Counted from the first letter of the stretch, positions 1 to 57,450 are shown. The stretch: 64,000 bases of DNA from Elephas maximus indicus (GCF_024166365.1 NC_064823.1:17912924-17976923); one strand, 5' to 3'. Notes: a model not told the origin generated them from the sequence alone. Numbers and translations: made by a program.

Positions 1-1
1 A

Positions 2-211
2 AGGAGCCCGGGTGACACATGTACTCTGTGATCAGTTGCTAACTTACAGGTTGGCTATTTGAGCCCACCCGCTGGCTCCACGGAAGGAAGGTCTGGCTGT
101 CTGCTTCTGTACAGATTACAGCAAAAAAAAAACCCGTATGGCACAGTTCTGCTGTAACACATGGGGTCGTTGTCAATTGGGGCTGACTCAGCGGCAGCTA
201 ACAACAACGTA
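2..211 (+). repeat. AfroSINE, long type
   Basis: It starts with the tRNA-like head (ggagcccgggtgacac), has a short A run, and ends ggcagctaacaacaac, the RTE-like tail. Confidence 0.85.
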
Positions 212-715
212 GAAATCTAGGATGGTAGTTTTTTCCTTCACTACTTGGTAAAGATTTCATTCCTTTTGGATTCCATCGTTTCTGTTGAAAATTCAGCATT
301 AGTCTTGTTGCTTTGTTTGGTAATCGTCTTTGTTCTCTGGCAGTTTTTAATGATTTTTTACAAAGCTCTTAAATCAGAAGGAGGCCATTGTGTTGGAGCC
401 TTGTGGGGGGAAGTAGTGAAAAATGAGGTGAAAAGAGTTACTGGTACATATCACATAGACACCGTCTAAGCCATGATAAGTACTTTTGAGGACTATGGAG
501 AGCCATGGAGTGTTGCAATCAGAACAGTGACATGATTTTATCCAAGTTTTAAAAGGATCACTTTGAATTCTGTTGGGAATAGACATCAGGAAGACCCTTT
601 CTTAGTAATACTGCAGTATCTAAGTGAGAAATGTCAGGGACTTCGACTTAACAGTAGTGCAAGATTACTTCTTTAATCATAGGTAAGTAATCAATAAAAT
701 CCCTTTCAGCATTTG

Positions 716-905
716 TTAAAATACCAGATGCCATCAGCCAACTCCAACTCATGGCAGTTGCGTGTGTCAGAGTAGAACTGGGCTCCACAGTTTTCAGTGG
801 CAATGAAGTACACAGCCAGGCTTTCTTCTGAGACACTTCTGGGTGACTCGAATCGCCGAACTGAGGTAGCAGCAGAGCACACTAACAGGTCCCCTCTGTT
901 AATCA
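716..905 (-). repeat. AfroSINE-related SINE, old copy
   Basis: The reverse complement shows the tail (tgccatcagccaactccaac), the middle block gtgtcagagtagaactg, and a degraded head. It is strongly diverged. The flanking 212-715 and 906-1160 show no gene or clear repeat. Confidence 0.65.
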
Positions 906-1159
906 TGTGTTTTCCTTCCTTAATCTGATAACATGGGGAATAATACATTTTCTAGCATGAAACTACCCTTACATTCTCGAGAAAAACTAATTTGACAGTA
1001 TATGTATATATGTACTTATGTGAATTCCGCTTGCTAATATTTGCAAGATTTATAATTTGTTGTGTGATAATTTGTTCATGAATGAGTTTGGAAGAGTACT
1101 TTTGTTACTCATACCTTCTTTTCTGGTTTGGTATCAAAGTTATCCTGTGAAACTGGCTT

Positions 1160-2340
1160 TAACAGAAGGAGGTGGGAAATATTTTTCTAATTTTTGAGAC
1201 ATTATACTTAAAAAAAAAAAAAAAGGGACTTATTTATTCCTAGAGTATTTGCTTGTAAGCCTGTCTGGGCCTGGTGTACTTTTTATGGGTAAATGTTTTA
1301 AACTGCAAAATCAATTTCTTTAATGATTGTTTCTTGTTTTCCTTGATCAACTTTGCTGGAGGCTATTAAAAAAACATCATTTTCAGTATTTATTGATCCT
1401 TTCATTTTCTATTAATTTCCACTTCGTTTCTTTAGGCTTATCTGCTACTTTCTTCACTTGGATTGTTATTAAATCTTCAATTTTGGTATATTCATTAGCA
1501 TGTAAGTTTCAAAAATAGTGCTTCAGCTGCATCCCACCATCTTTTATATGCAGTTTCATTTAAAATTTGTTGAGCTCTTATATTCCAGGTGCCTGGGAAC
1601 AAAGACAAAAATCTCTGCTCTTATAGAGCTCACATTCTAGGGGGTAAGAGACAAATGCTTCAAAATGAACACAGACGTTACATAGACACACACACAGATA
1701 CACAAACAAGTGCCATGTGGATAGATTGACAATGGATCCAGATTTAAAGAGTGCACTTGCAATTTTAAGTAAGTTTATATTCATTGTCATTCAATTGGAA
1801 GCATTTTCTAATTTTAAACATGATTTAACATTTCTAGAAGTTAACTATTTCAAGTATATGGGCATATGGAATTCCTTTTTTAGGAACCTATCTTCACAGG
1901 TGCTTTCTAATTTTATTGCACTGTGTTATGAAAACCTGAATGATAGTCTTCGGTATTTGTTGAGATTTGCCTTGTGGTCTATGACAATACCAATTTTTGC
2001 AAAGATTCCACGTGTACTTAAGTTTTCCGTAATAGTTTAGTGACAGAGTTTATATAAGTCCATTACGTTCAGCATTTCACATTGTGTTCAATTCTTCTAT
2101 GTGCTATTGACTACCATCAATTATCACTGTTACTGTGGGTCTCAACTTTTGTTAATTGGCAACTGCTTTATATATTTTGAAGCTGCTGTTTTCAGGGTTG
2201 GTACATTCCTGGTAAGTTGCTTCTGTCATTATCAAAGTTCAATTTTTATCCCAACACCACTTTTTTTTTTTTTACCTTAAAATCAGTTTTACCTGATTAA
2301 CACTTTTGAAACTTCTTGCTACATTTTTTGACAATTCATT
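1160..2340 (-). mobile_element. L1 LINE ORF2 relic, antisense
   Basis: T-rich text matches antisense L1 ORF2 as I know it, including the stretches gtctgggcctggtgtac, cttgtggtctatgac and aaatcagttttacctgatt. All frames are broken. It is an inactive fragment of about 1.2 kb. Confidence 0.6.
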
Positions 2341-2344
2341 TTTA

Positions 2345-3290
2345 GAGGATTTTATTGTTTTCTGAGAAAGTTTACACAGCAAATTAGGTTCCCACTTAAC
2401 AGTTTCTATACAAGTTGTTCAATGATACATTTTTTACAAGTGTGTCAACTCTCCCTTTAATTGCGTTCTGGTTATTCCCTTTCCAGTGCTCTAGTTTCCC
2501 TGCCCCATCTCATCTTTGCTTTAGAGTAACTGTTGACCTTTTGGTCTCATAGATTTTTTAAAATGATGGGTAATATTCTTTATTTTGTGTGCCAATCTGA
2601 TATTTTGCTAAAAGGTTACCTTGGGATAAAACCAAACCAAACCCACTGCTGTTGATTCCAACTCATAGCGACCCTATAGGACAGAGTAGAATCGCCCCAT
2701 AGAGTTTCCAAGGAGTGCCTGGTGAATCCGAACTGCCAACCTATTGGTTAGCAGCCATAGCACTTAACCACTGATGCCACCAGCGCTTCCGACCTTGGGA
2801 TCGTTTCGGTTTAAAGAGTATCTCAGAATGATAGTCTTGGAGACTCTCAAATCTTAGTCCAGACTTAAGACTTTTCGGTTCTGTTCTACAGTTTTCTCCC
2901 ATTATATCAGAGTTCATCTGTTGTGGCCCTGATTAGATAGAGCAGTCGGTAGTGGTAGCCAAGCACCATCTAGTTCTGGTCTCAGGGTAGATGAAGCATT
3001 GGCTCGTGGAGCCTGTTAGCCTTGGAGACTAGTTTCTTCTCTGAGATTTTGGTTTCCTTTGCTCCTGGTAAGTAGACACCACCAGTTGTATCTTAGATGG
3101 CTACTTGCAAGCTTTAAGACTCCAGATGCTACTCACCTCAGAAGAACGCAGAACATGAACTCTGTGAACTATATTACTATATTATGCCAACTGATTTGAG
3201 TTGTCTCATGAGACCAAAGTCCTAAGCCTTCAAACCCCGAAAACCAAACTTGCAAGGTGTTTGGTTATGTCTGAGAAGTATTTGTAATTG
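2345..3290 (-). mobile_element. L1-lineage 3'UTR-like repeat, antisense, split by an AfroSINE
   Basis: It begins ttattgttttctgagaaag and runs through caccatctagttctggtctc to gcaagctttaagactccag. The same order of blocks recurs at 11283, 17715, 30865 and 49465. The insertion at 2628-2791 divides it. A TG/CA-rich stretch follows at 3300-3400. Confidence 0.6.
2628..2791 (-). repeat. AfroSINE, short type, with 10-bp target-site duplication
   Basis: A complete short copy is flanked by accttgggat at 2618-2627 and 2792-2801. It is inserted into the older L1-like repeat, which gives the relative age. Confidence 0.92.
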
Positions 3291-4399
3291 TGTCCTCTGG
3301 ATATACATGTGTGCACACACATATCTGTATGTATGTGTACACTTCTGTGTGTATATATAGGTGCATCTACCCAGATACATATATGCCTATACACATCCAT
3401 ATATGACCACACACTCATTTTTTGGTTATTGTTGGTGTCAGAACTTTCTTCTGTCATTTTCTTAGTAATCTTTTTCCATCTATTTGCTTTCAACTGTTAA
3501 GTCATTTTGTCAAGGTATCTCTTTGTAAATACCACATATAGATGGTCTTTAAACTGACAAGTTCAGGACATTTATATTTATTAGCATTTAGATTTCATTT
3601 TTTTTTTTTTACTGCAACATGATTCATTTTATTCCATGTTGTTTCTTTCCCAGTTATCTTCTCATAAATTACTCTGATCCTTGCTATCTCTAAAACACAA
3701 AAAACCTTCCAGGTTTATACTGCTTTATCACCACAGGAGGTTAGATAGGAAGTCAAGTTTAATAGTGGAAAAAGGCAATGCTATTGGACACAATAGATTA
3801 AAATTCCTTTCTGGCATTTGCAGGTTATATAAACCATTTTGAGCCTGTATCTTCATCTTCAAAAAAGGTGAAAATATTGAGGATACAGTATTGGGAGGTA
3901 CTTAAAACTAAAAGACATTCCTTCCTTACCTCTTTCCTTTTGAATTACTAGGGATAGAGGTTTTTTTTTACTTAAAACATTCGTACTTAACAAAACAAAC
4001 CCTTTCCAATTCTCCCACACTCAGGAGGAGCCAAATAGGAGTGAACTGCCAGTTGGTCAGCCCTCTAAACTTTAGAAGTATTCATTTGCATTTCACTGGA
4101 AAGTTTAAAGTGGAAGTTCTTAAAATACACAGTTAAAATTACATGCAAAATTTCATATGCATAGGGGTATAAAACATTTTTCTGAATTGAGGGTCCATAT
4201 CCTTCAAATTTCACAAATTTTCCAACCCCTAGAAGATGAACCACCAATGCTCTAATCTTGACCAGTGGACTTCATTTTCTTACCCAACACACTAAGCTGT
4301 AAGACACTTTTCGTAAGGAACACCAATTCGCAGAGGAGGCGTTAGCGCCCCTATACCTGCTGAGAATACCTAGAGTCTTCAAATTCATTTATTCCTAAG
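3291..4399. other. Intergenic, no gene recognised
   Basis: There is a TG/CA-rich simple stretch to 3410, poly-T near 3600 and unassigned AT-rich DNA. A small CpG-containing patch (gcagaggaggcgttagcgcc) lies near 4332. Confidence 0.6.
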
Positions 4400-7267
4400 T
4401 TTTCTCTTCCAATGTAACACTAAATTACTCCCAACATTAGCAAACTACTATTTTAGAATCAACAGGATCTGAAGTTTTCAAAAATTTGCTAATTTAATCA
4501 AAAACTCTCATTGCTATGTAAATTTCTGTAAATGACCCTGATGACCTGTCCAAAGACTATCCTCCTATAAGTGAAGGTCAATATGCAACAATTAAACCCC
4601 AGGTGTGCAAAACTCATGGTTCAAAGGAATAGGTAGATATATGGTAGATATATATTTATTATAATTGCGTAACTTGACAATGTGCACTGCCATCCAAAAA
4701 TAATCACATTTATTATCAATTGCTACTTATTTGGTGCACTAGTATGAAGACTGCAATTTACACACATAGGAAATGTTTTATATACTTTGATACTACCATA
4801 TGTAAACATTTTTATGGATATATTTGTGAACCAAAACTGTATGTATGCCATATATATACTCCTAGAACGTTACCTACTTAACTTTACAAACCATTCTCAT
4901 GTCTGCTTGTTGAAGCTAAAGGTCTACTACATGCAAAGCTCCATTAATTAGTTTTATAGACACATCACACACGATTTTCTGCATAGCATTGGTCACAATT
5001 ATACTGAAAGCAAATCAGGAAACTGAGAAATCCAATGTATTAAAATTTTCTTGAAAAAAGAGAAATTATTAGCTAGTAGGAACTAAGCTGCCAAGAATTT
5101 ACTTTATGCTAATGACTGGAGGCAAAGTAGAGTCACTATGTCCATAAATTATTTTAATATGGAGAAAAGAAAAAATAACTTTAATGTCACCTATTATTAA
5201 TACTAAACGACTTGGTAAATTCATTAAAAAATTGCTTCGATATACTGTGGTATTCAACAACAATGGCTTCATTCTATCAAATATAAAAGGTAGCCACTTT
5301 TAATGTGAGTCTCCTTCCAAGACACTAAGCCATAAAAATTTATTTCGGGGGGGAAAAAAATATAACACTTTGAAGCTTCTTTTACCTAGATTTCCAATTC
5401 TAATTACATTTTAACATCTACAGCCTGGGTGGGTCTAAATGATTTCAAGAGTACTTTAATTCAAGTCCTCAGAAGAAAAAAATTAAACTCTAAGACTAGA
5501 AAAACAAGGACGATGCATAACACACAATGTAATCAGAAAGCAGCAAAGGATTAAAGGTGTCTAATCTTTAACAAATTATTTTGAATGAGCTGTGACCTTT
5601 GTTATTTTGTTACATTGATATCTGGATTAAAAATGAGGGATGCTGTTTACTTAATACACAATACTCACAAAATTGACCTCTTTTGGTCCAAAACTTCCTT
5701 GAAAGTATTCTAAGGCTAGAATGTGAAAAATCTACGCATGTTACTATTAAACTTTGGAGATACTATGTATGGAAACCTATAACATGGCTTATCAAGTATG
5801 AGCTTAGAGCCAAAAGATTCTTAACAGTAAGACTTGGTATAAAATAAAAAGGAGACAAAGGTAATAAAATTAGCTAACAAAATGACAGAATACCAATAAA
5901 ACTTTTTATGAAGCTATGAAATAAAAGAGCTAAAGGACAATCTAAAATAAAAAAAGAAAAATATACTTGGGAAAAACACAATAGTCATTTAAGAGTCTCG
6001 AACTAGTTAAGAGGACAGATAAAGCCAGATAGTCTGAAAGCCTAAGATCCGTTAATAAGTCATGTGCTGTAATGCAATTAAACTAGAACACATTAAATTT
6101 TGCTGATCTCTTTATAATAGTGAATACTTTTTAGAAATCAATACATTCCCCTAATAATCATCCTGTGATTTAGGGCATAACAGTAAATTAGAGATTCCAA
6201 AGCAAGTATCATACTACTAATTTTTTTGGTTATGGATTTTGTTGAGCTCCCTAACAGATGGAATCAAATGTCATGATTCAAATATTAGTTTTATTTCCTT
6301 GACTTGAAAGCTCCAAGTCACTTAGTATAAATGCACTTTTAACAAATATGCTTTTCCTTTTAATACTTACTCTAACAATATGCTAGAGGTATCCTTAGGG
6401 ACCCAGAAGATGAAGAGCCATTACCACCTAGAGGTACTATCCACTCCCATAGACATTTAAGTCGTCTTCTAAGCAGTTTCATTTTGTTAAGGTGCTTAAA
6501 ATTAAAAAAAAAAAAAGGTACCCTTTTATTGTTTTAAGTAATTACTTCCGAATTTAGAAGGAAAAAAAACCCTGAAATCATTTAGGAAAACATCTGGCAG
6601 TATTACAAACCCAAAGCTGTTTTGTTAGGAAACATATGAGCATATTGGAAGAATATTTTCAGTGCATTTTATTAGAGATGTGATAGCAAAATAGCTAAAA
6701 CTTTTTTTTTTTAAGACCCTGTTCTTTGGTCTGCATTAAATTTTTAATTGTTACTTTTTATCAGATTATATGCTTCATATCATAGTTTTAAAATTAGACC
6801 AAAAGGTAATTTTAAACCTGATATATATATTTTTTTTTGATAAAGAAGTATCTTCTGGAACTGACTGCTTCAAGATGATTTAGTTTGCTAAATGGACTAA
6901 AACATATCGCAGTAAGAGGCTAATAAAATTTTAGAATTAAACTTTATAATGCAGTCCTACTTAATGACACTTGAAAAGTCATTGCTGGCTAACTTTATTT
7001 AATAAGTGTACCAGACTTCCAAATTTATATTGATAGATCAATACAGTTAAGTATACCTCATTAAGTTTTAAAAAATCATTATCATAGAGCCAAATTCCAC
7101 TTAAAACTCAAACTTCCAAAGTTTAACTAACCACCAAATAACATCTACCATGAGTTTTTTGCTATAGAATTCTGAAGGGTGAAATTATGTTTTCTAGTCA
7201 TTTTTTTAGCCATTTAAGACTATGTATATATGTAAATTTATGCAAAGGCTTTAACTATAGCGGACTA

Positions 7268-7478
7268 CTACTAAATAAACCAGATACCATAGAGTTCATG
7301 CCAACTCATGGTGACCTCACGGGTGTTAGAGTAGAACTGTGCTCCACAGCATTTTCAATGGCTGATTTTTGAGAAGAAGTTCACCAGGTCTTCCAAGGTG
7401 CCTCTGGATGGCCTTGAACCTCTAACTTTGTGGTTAGCAGCCCAGAGTGTTAAATGTTTGTACCACTCAGGGACTCCA
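7268..7478 (-). repeat. AfroSINE-related SINE, long type
   Basis: The reverse complement starts ggagtccctgagtggtac and carries the block tgctccacagcattttc in the middle. It is the only interspersed repeat recognised between 4400 and 10443. Confidence 0.8.
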
Positions 7479-9421
7479 AAGCCCAACTTTAAAAACAGAA
7501 TAGAAAATCCTACTGGGAATGTTCACCAGCTTATAATTCAAATTTATAAAAACAGAAGGATGCTTGCATCTATACAGGGTCAAACAGAAGTCAGCTGATT
7601 TGATCACTGCATTCAAATGCCTACTGTCTTTAAATATGGGTAATATTTCAAAACAGTTAAAGGTGTGCTAATTTTGATAAAATGCTTTACTACTGCCAGT
7701 TTATTACACTGACAGTTGGACCCCAAAATTCACTTTAAATATAAAGACTTCTATCTAGGAAATAATCATACTAAAAATTGATCAAAAAAAAAACCTAAAA
7801 AATCTTTATTACTCTCCTTGAGCTCTCAATAAAACTGTATTCCCCTCTTAAAACTGAGATTATCTGTTATTTCAACAGTGAAATTCTGTGTGTGCTGTTT
7901 CTAGTTGCTTTAAAACTTAAGAATCTGTACACTGCTAAGGAATTAAAATATCTGGTACTTTCATTTGTTGTACTATTTAGCAAACTTTGTTTTTACAATA
8001 ATGACTAACAATTGCCTATCAAAAGTTGGCTTCTGAAGCCAAAATAATTTATACTTTTTCATGGAGATAAATGTTTCCTATAAACTTCGTACTCATTTGT
8101 TTACTGCAGGAAAACATTCTACTTTGCTATATATCTTTTAAAATAATTTCTAAAATAGTGGCTTTTTATTTTGGAAAAACTTTAATTTTTGTCTAGCTTT
8201 GAATATTTCAATGCAGATTAAAATTAAACAGAACCATTAATACCCTACCCAAAATTGTATTTAGGATAACATCTCTCATTAATATATTCAATAAACTCCT
8301 ATACTATCACTATCAGGCTAAAGAGCTTTTGAAAATATCCTCTAGTAGAATAAATGGACAGAAAAACATATTATTCTGTAATTTACCAAATGAAAGATTA
8401 TCTAACTGCAAGAACTGGAATGTTACACGTCTGACTAAAACACAAAACTACATAAAGTGACTTAAGAGAGCAGGAACGGAAAGGTCAGGCTATACTAGTC
8501 GATTCAGAATCAGAAAAAGGGCTGGTCCCACATTTATTCCCAAGAAATTTTTGAGGCATAGCTCTTAAAGTGGATGGAGGTTTTGTTAACTCAAGATAAA
8601 GCTATAAACTCCCTATATGTACTGTGTGTATATTCCCTTTCATAACCTTCATGCTCTTCCTGTAATGAACCTATATATTCAACATACAAATGAAAGGTAA
8701 TGGGTATATGTTTTAAAAAAATGTATTTCATAAAATAATACTAATAGACATAATTATTTAATTTTAAGAGTACCAATAGAAGAACAGTTTAAAGCCTAGA
8801 GGACACTTAAAAATACCATATTGGGTCTATGTGATTTTTTAATACGTACATGGGACACCTCCTCGCCAAAGGCTGAGTAACAATCCCTGCAAAAAGCACC
8901 TCTCCACACTCTTCCGTCAGTGCTGACTACATTGTAGACACAAAAATCTCTCTTAGAGAACTACTTGTTAGAAATAATGACTATCCCTAAAGATATCATA
9001 CTCTCAATTTTCACTACGTAAGAGAAGTCAACATTAATTTCTCTTAATGTAAAGATTTAGCTTTGGGAAAAAGCAAGCCTTTGAAATTTCCACCTAGGTC
9101 AATCAATCTACTTGACTGGCATTAAGTATCCAAATGCCCCTGCATTTACATGTCTATGCGTCTTTCTCTTGTAGACTGAAACGCCGATTCAAGTCTCTGT
9201 ACAGAAGTGCACAATGTGAACAAGTCTGGTGAAGCACAGATCCAGTCCTTAATATAGCTTAATTATACAGTCCCTTTTCCCATATAATTTATATAAAAAG
9301 CACCAAAACTGGAGCCAAGTTTTTCAATAGGTAATATAAGAGCAGGAACTATAATTTAATCACATCATATTACACTATGTAACATTCTATATTTTGCCTG
9401 TTGATATATAACATAGTTAAG

Positions 9422-9427
9422 TTTATT
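9422..9427 (-). promoter_or_regulatory. Nearest AATAAA polyadenylation signal to the HSPA4L stop
   Basis: This is the first exact AATAAA I found on the minus strand downstream of the stop codon, about 1.0 kb away. ATTAAA variants lie closer (around 9973, 9890, 9490). Further AATAAA copies occur to the left, for example near 8535 and 7805, so this may be only a proximal site. Confidence 0.3.
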
Positions 9428-10443
9428 ACAAGCATTATTTCCTAAGATTTACGGTATAAGTGCTCTTTTTCAAGTATGATCACTTATTTAATAGTGTTTA
9501 TATCTTAACATTAATCAGTGATAAATGCATATAATGTAATACATTGTGCATTTCTCCCTAACCTGTGTTATTAACAAAATCAACAAGAAAACCAAACAAC
9601 CATAAAAACCAAAACAAGGTTATCAACATCACAGACGCGTATCTGAGTAGGTCAACAGCACTGTCCCCTTTACATGAAAAGTATTTTCATCAAAAAATGC
9701 TCTGTATCTTTAGGCTAGCATTACTTAGCAGCAGCTGGTATTCAGGACAAGTAGATCAGAAAAGAACTTTCAAGTGAAAAAAACACTGAGTTAACCCAGA
9801 AAATATCAAACCATGTTACTAATAAAAGAAGCAAACTGCTGGTATCACCTTAACAGAAAAACTGTGTGTTTTCCCTTTCAACCTGTGTTTTAATTCATTT
9901 ATGTGAAAACAAAGCTTTGGACTTCTCATGATACATCAATGAGATGGACTAATTTGTCGGCGAACCTCTTGTTTTAATATTTAAATTATAACAATACAGC
10001 AACTAGAAAAACGTCAGTGCCTCAGTGGTTTAAACCACATCAACTTTTTTTTTTCAAAAATAATGATGCAATTAATTCTATGCTCTGCAGTAACAGTGCA
10101 ATGCAGTACCCTTCCCTGTAGGAGGAGCTGAGATCTATCCAAGTAGAAGCTTTAAACAAGGCAGATTGCTGCCAACTACGTATCAGTCCGGCATGTTTAA
10201 CATAAAATATATTAGGAAAGCTTAAACTGACTTGTATATCTTAAGCTAAAGCTTCACATGAGCAGCAATGGAAACGAACAGAGGTGCATTCAATATAAAA
10301 CACTTTTCAAAACTACTGCAAAAAACAAATGACAAAAAGTGGTTAAGAACAACTGAACATCTGTTGTGTGTACCAGACGTAAAAGAAGCATGGACCCTGT
10401 GGTTACTTGCACTGTTTGAATTACGTGAAGGAAAAATTACGAC

Positions 10444-55339
<44,896 letters not shown>

Positions 55340-55590
55340 CTAGGGCAGGGCGTCGGGGAACCGGGTAGGGGAAGGAGTCTGCCCCCGCCGCAGCCTCCGC
55401 CGGGTCCAGTCTCCTCGGTCTCTCCCACTGCGGGTCGGCGGCCTCAAACCGGCAGTTACTGGGATCTGCGCCTGCGCGCTCGGCCGCCGGGGAGGTGCGC
55501 GAGCCGCCACTCCGGGCCCGAAGCTGCTCCCGGCCTCGGTTTCGGCCGCTTCCGTCAGCACTCGGGCAACGGCTGCCCGAATAGCCGCGG

Positions 55591-55610
55591 GTTCGAGAAA
55601 GATCTGGAAA
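55591..55610. promoter_or_regulatory. Heat-shock element (four pentamers)
   Basis: Four adjacent pentamers read gTTCg, aGAAa, gATCt, gGAAa. This is the alternating nGAAn/nTTCn array bound by HSF trimers, with one mismatch in the third unit. It lies about 390 bp upstream of the HSPA4L ATG inside the CpG island. Rodent Apg-1/Osp94 is known to be induced by mild heat and osmotic stress, so the site is where an HSF1 response element would be expected. Confidence 0.65.
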
Positions 55611-56484
55611 ATGGAGGGAGCTGGGCCGGCCAGGGAGTGGGAGGGAGGGGAAGGCGGAGCAGGGGAGGAGCAGAAGGGCGAGAAGGGGAGGCTGAGTTGG
55701 CTAGCTCGCCGTCCCGCGGCAGCTAGGCGCACTGCATCCGGGCTAGGCGAGAGGCGGCCGCAGGGCCGGGCGGGTTGGTGACTGTGTTTTGAAGCACCTT
55801 GTTTTGTCGTTTTGGCAACTAGAATCATGCCTATACAGCGGGAGGGCACTGCGGAGGCTTGCCCAGTCAGGCGCACAGCATGGCAGGCCCCGACCTGGCG
55901 CTGCCGCCTCGCCTCTTCCTCTCAGGGGGGCCCGCCCGCCGCCCGCTCACCCACCCGCCGGCCTCGCCGCCCCGAGGGGCCCATGTGCGGCGCTCTGCAG
56001 TCTGGGCGCGCGGCCCACCCCGCCGCACTCGGCTCTGTGAGGTGGCACCCATTGTGCCGCGCGGCCGCCCTCAAGGGGCGCCTCCGATCCCCTAGGAATG
56101 AAGTTTTTATCGCTTCACAAGCTACAGTCTCCTGTGTGAAAGTCGACTGAGAATTTTACGGCTTTTTTTTTCTTCTTCCAGGGTTTGAAACATCAAAAGC
56201 CATACGTCTGTCAAGAAACGAACACACTGACAGTTTCCCCTCATGTTTCTTCCTTTAAACCATTTTAAAAGACGCAGTCTCCTTCATTGACTCTTACCTC
56301 TAAAAACCGGTTTTACAAGAAAGTGACCTTAACTTTGTGTATCACTATGGCACCAGCCAACCTTGGCTCCAGCCGCTGCCCTTTGGCCCGCAGAAAAGGA
56401 GCCTGGTGTGATTCTGCCCGTCTTCTTTATTTGATGAGCATTGTGTTTCGTCTGCTAAAAATTGAACCAAGTTATATTTTACAC

Positions 56485-56739
56485 TTACGAAGTTTGGGTG
56501 CCTCGTTTCTTCTTGCCCAATTCTTTGTGTTTTTCGTGTTGTGTTTCTTGTTCCGTATTTGTTGCTGCCTTGAAAATAGGCGTGGGATTTTTACCAGATT
56601 CTTTAGTGCCCTCATTGTTCCCAGATATCCATTTCTTAAAAGAACTTAGACTTTTTACTACTATCAATGCTGCAACAGCAGCAGCAGCAAATGTGGCTAG
56701 AGCTCCTGCTGCTGTTACTATGAAGAACACGAAATCCAT
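56485..56739 (-). CDS. Unrecognised 84-residue single-pass membrane protein frame or alternative first exon
   Basis: The frame starts at ATG (A at 56739) in a strong context, A at -3 and G at +4. It begins MDFVFFIVTAAGALATFAAA, a hydrophobic segment of about 28 residues rich in alanine, then a polar, lysine-rich tail ending GKKKRGTQTS. The stop TAA overlaps a consensus donor, TTC followed by GTAAGTG (exon end at 56489), so the coding part may be spliced instead of stopping. The donor phase (251 nt, remainder 2) equals that of HSPA4L exon 1, so a junction to HSPA4L exon 2 would be in frame. A ZNF143-like motif sits upstream. I do not recognise the family; a chance frame cannot be excluded. Confidence 0.4.
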   Translation of the reverse strand: MDFVFFIVTAAGALATFAAAAVAALIVVKSLSSFKKWISGNNEGTKESGKNPTPIFKAATNTEQETQHEKHKELGKKKRGTQTS

Positions 56740-56898
56740 TTTCAAGGGAAATACTGAGGAAAATGGAATGTACAGTACTGTACCCAGTGGTCTCTCCACA
56801 TTAGGGAATCACACCTCTCTTCTCCTGTGCCTTCATTTCACCAGCAGACAAAAGATCCGGCCTCTAGAGGTCGACGCCGGTTTCTCAGGGTGCGCAGG

Positions 56899-56923
56899 AC
56901 TTCACTTCCCAGCAGGCAGTGCG
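56899..56923. promoter_or_regulatory. ZNF143/SBS-type promoter motif
   Basis: The core TTCCCAGCAGGCAGTGCG resembles the long ZNF143 (Staf) binding site, consensus near ACTACAATTCCCAGCATGC followed by TGCG. Such sites mark CpG promoters. It lies about 160 bp upstream of the 84-codon minus-strand frame at 56485-56739 and 1.7 kb from the HSPA4L start, so it may drive a separate transcript. Confidence 0.45.
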
Positions 56924-57235
56924 CGAACAAAGCGGGATTGGGTACTGTGGCCCCGTCAGAACCCGCGGCCCAGTTCAGCCTCAGTCCTGCTGGAGGGCCC
57001 GGGGCTTCTAACACCTCTTCTCACTTACGGCTTTAGCCGTCATCCTTTGGGCCCACCACCATCTAGGTTTATTCCAGAACATCTTGAAACTCTTTTGGGG
57101 CCATTTATCCAAGCTTCTTGTTTGAGAATGATTTTTGTATAATAAACTGCTTAAAATATCAAGGCATAAAGAAACAGTTGCAGTCAAAAGCAAGGAGGTC
57201 ATCACATTCCTTAAAATCACTGGAAGTGAGAGTAC

Positions 57236-57450
57236 CTAGTGGTTAAAAGCGTGATGGACATTGGGGTCACACAAATTTGAGTTGTGGTCCTAGGCTGTCC
57301 TAACTTTCTAGCTGTGTGACCTTTGGAAAGTTACTTAACTCTCCAAAGCCTAAGCTAAGAATCTGTTAAAATGAAGACAAAGATATCAACTGGGATGATT
57401 TTATGATTATATAAGATAATGTATGTATACCAGTACTGCCTGGCACACCG
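57236..57450 (+). repeat. MIR
   Basis: It shows gacattggggtcacacaaat, ctagctgtgtgacctttgga and gtaccagtactgcctggcac. It marks the start of the repeat-laden upstream flank. Confidence 0.75.

Larger units (their letters stand above)
4400..10443 (-). other. Repeat-poor AT-rich flank, probable HSPA4L 3' UTR in part
   Basis: About 6 kb directly downstream of the stop codon contain only one recognisable interspersed repeat (AfroSINE at 7268-7478), against roughly one per 1-2 kb elsewhere. No coding exon was found. There are many TTTATT hexamers (AATAAA on the minus strand), so the true mRNA end cannot be fixed. A long, constrained 3' UTR would explain the lack of insertions; that is inference. Confidence 0.45.

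Noticed and set aside
1..4400. Expected downstream neighbour PLK4
   Set aside because: No kinase-like exon was found on either strand; the stretch is repeats and unassigned DNA.
55340..55876. 178-codon minus-strand frame in the CpG island
   Set aside because: Low-complexity Ala/Pro/Arg/Ser text typical of GC-rich DNA, no start context or domain, and it overlaps the promoter.
56462..57142. 226-codon plus-strand frame
   Set aside because: Antisense to the better-supported 84-codon frame. Composition changes midway from hydrophobic to Pro/Arg-rich, and no motif or splice logic supports it.
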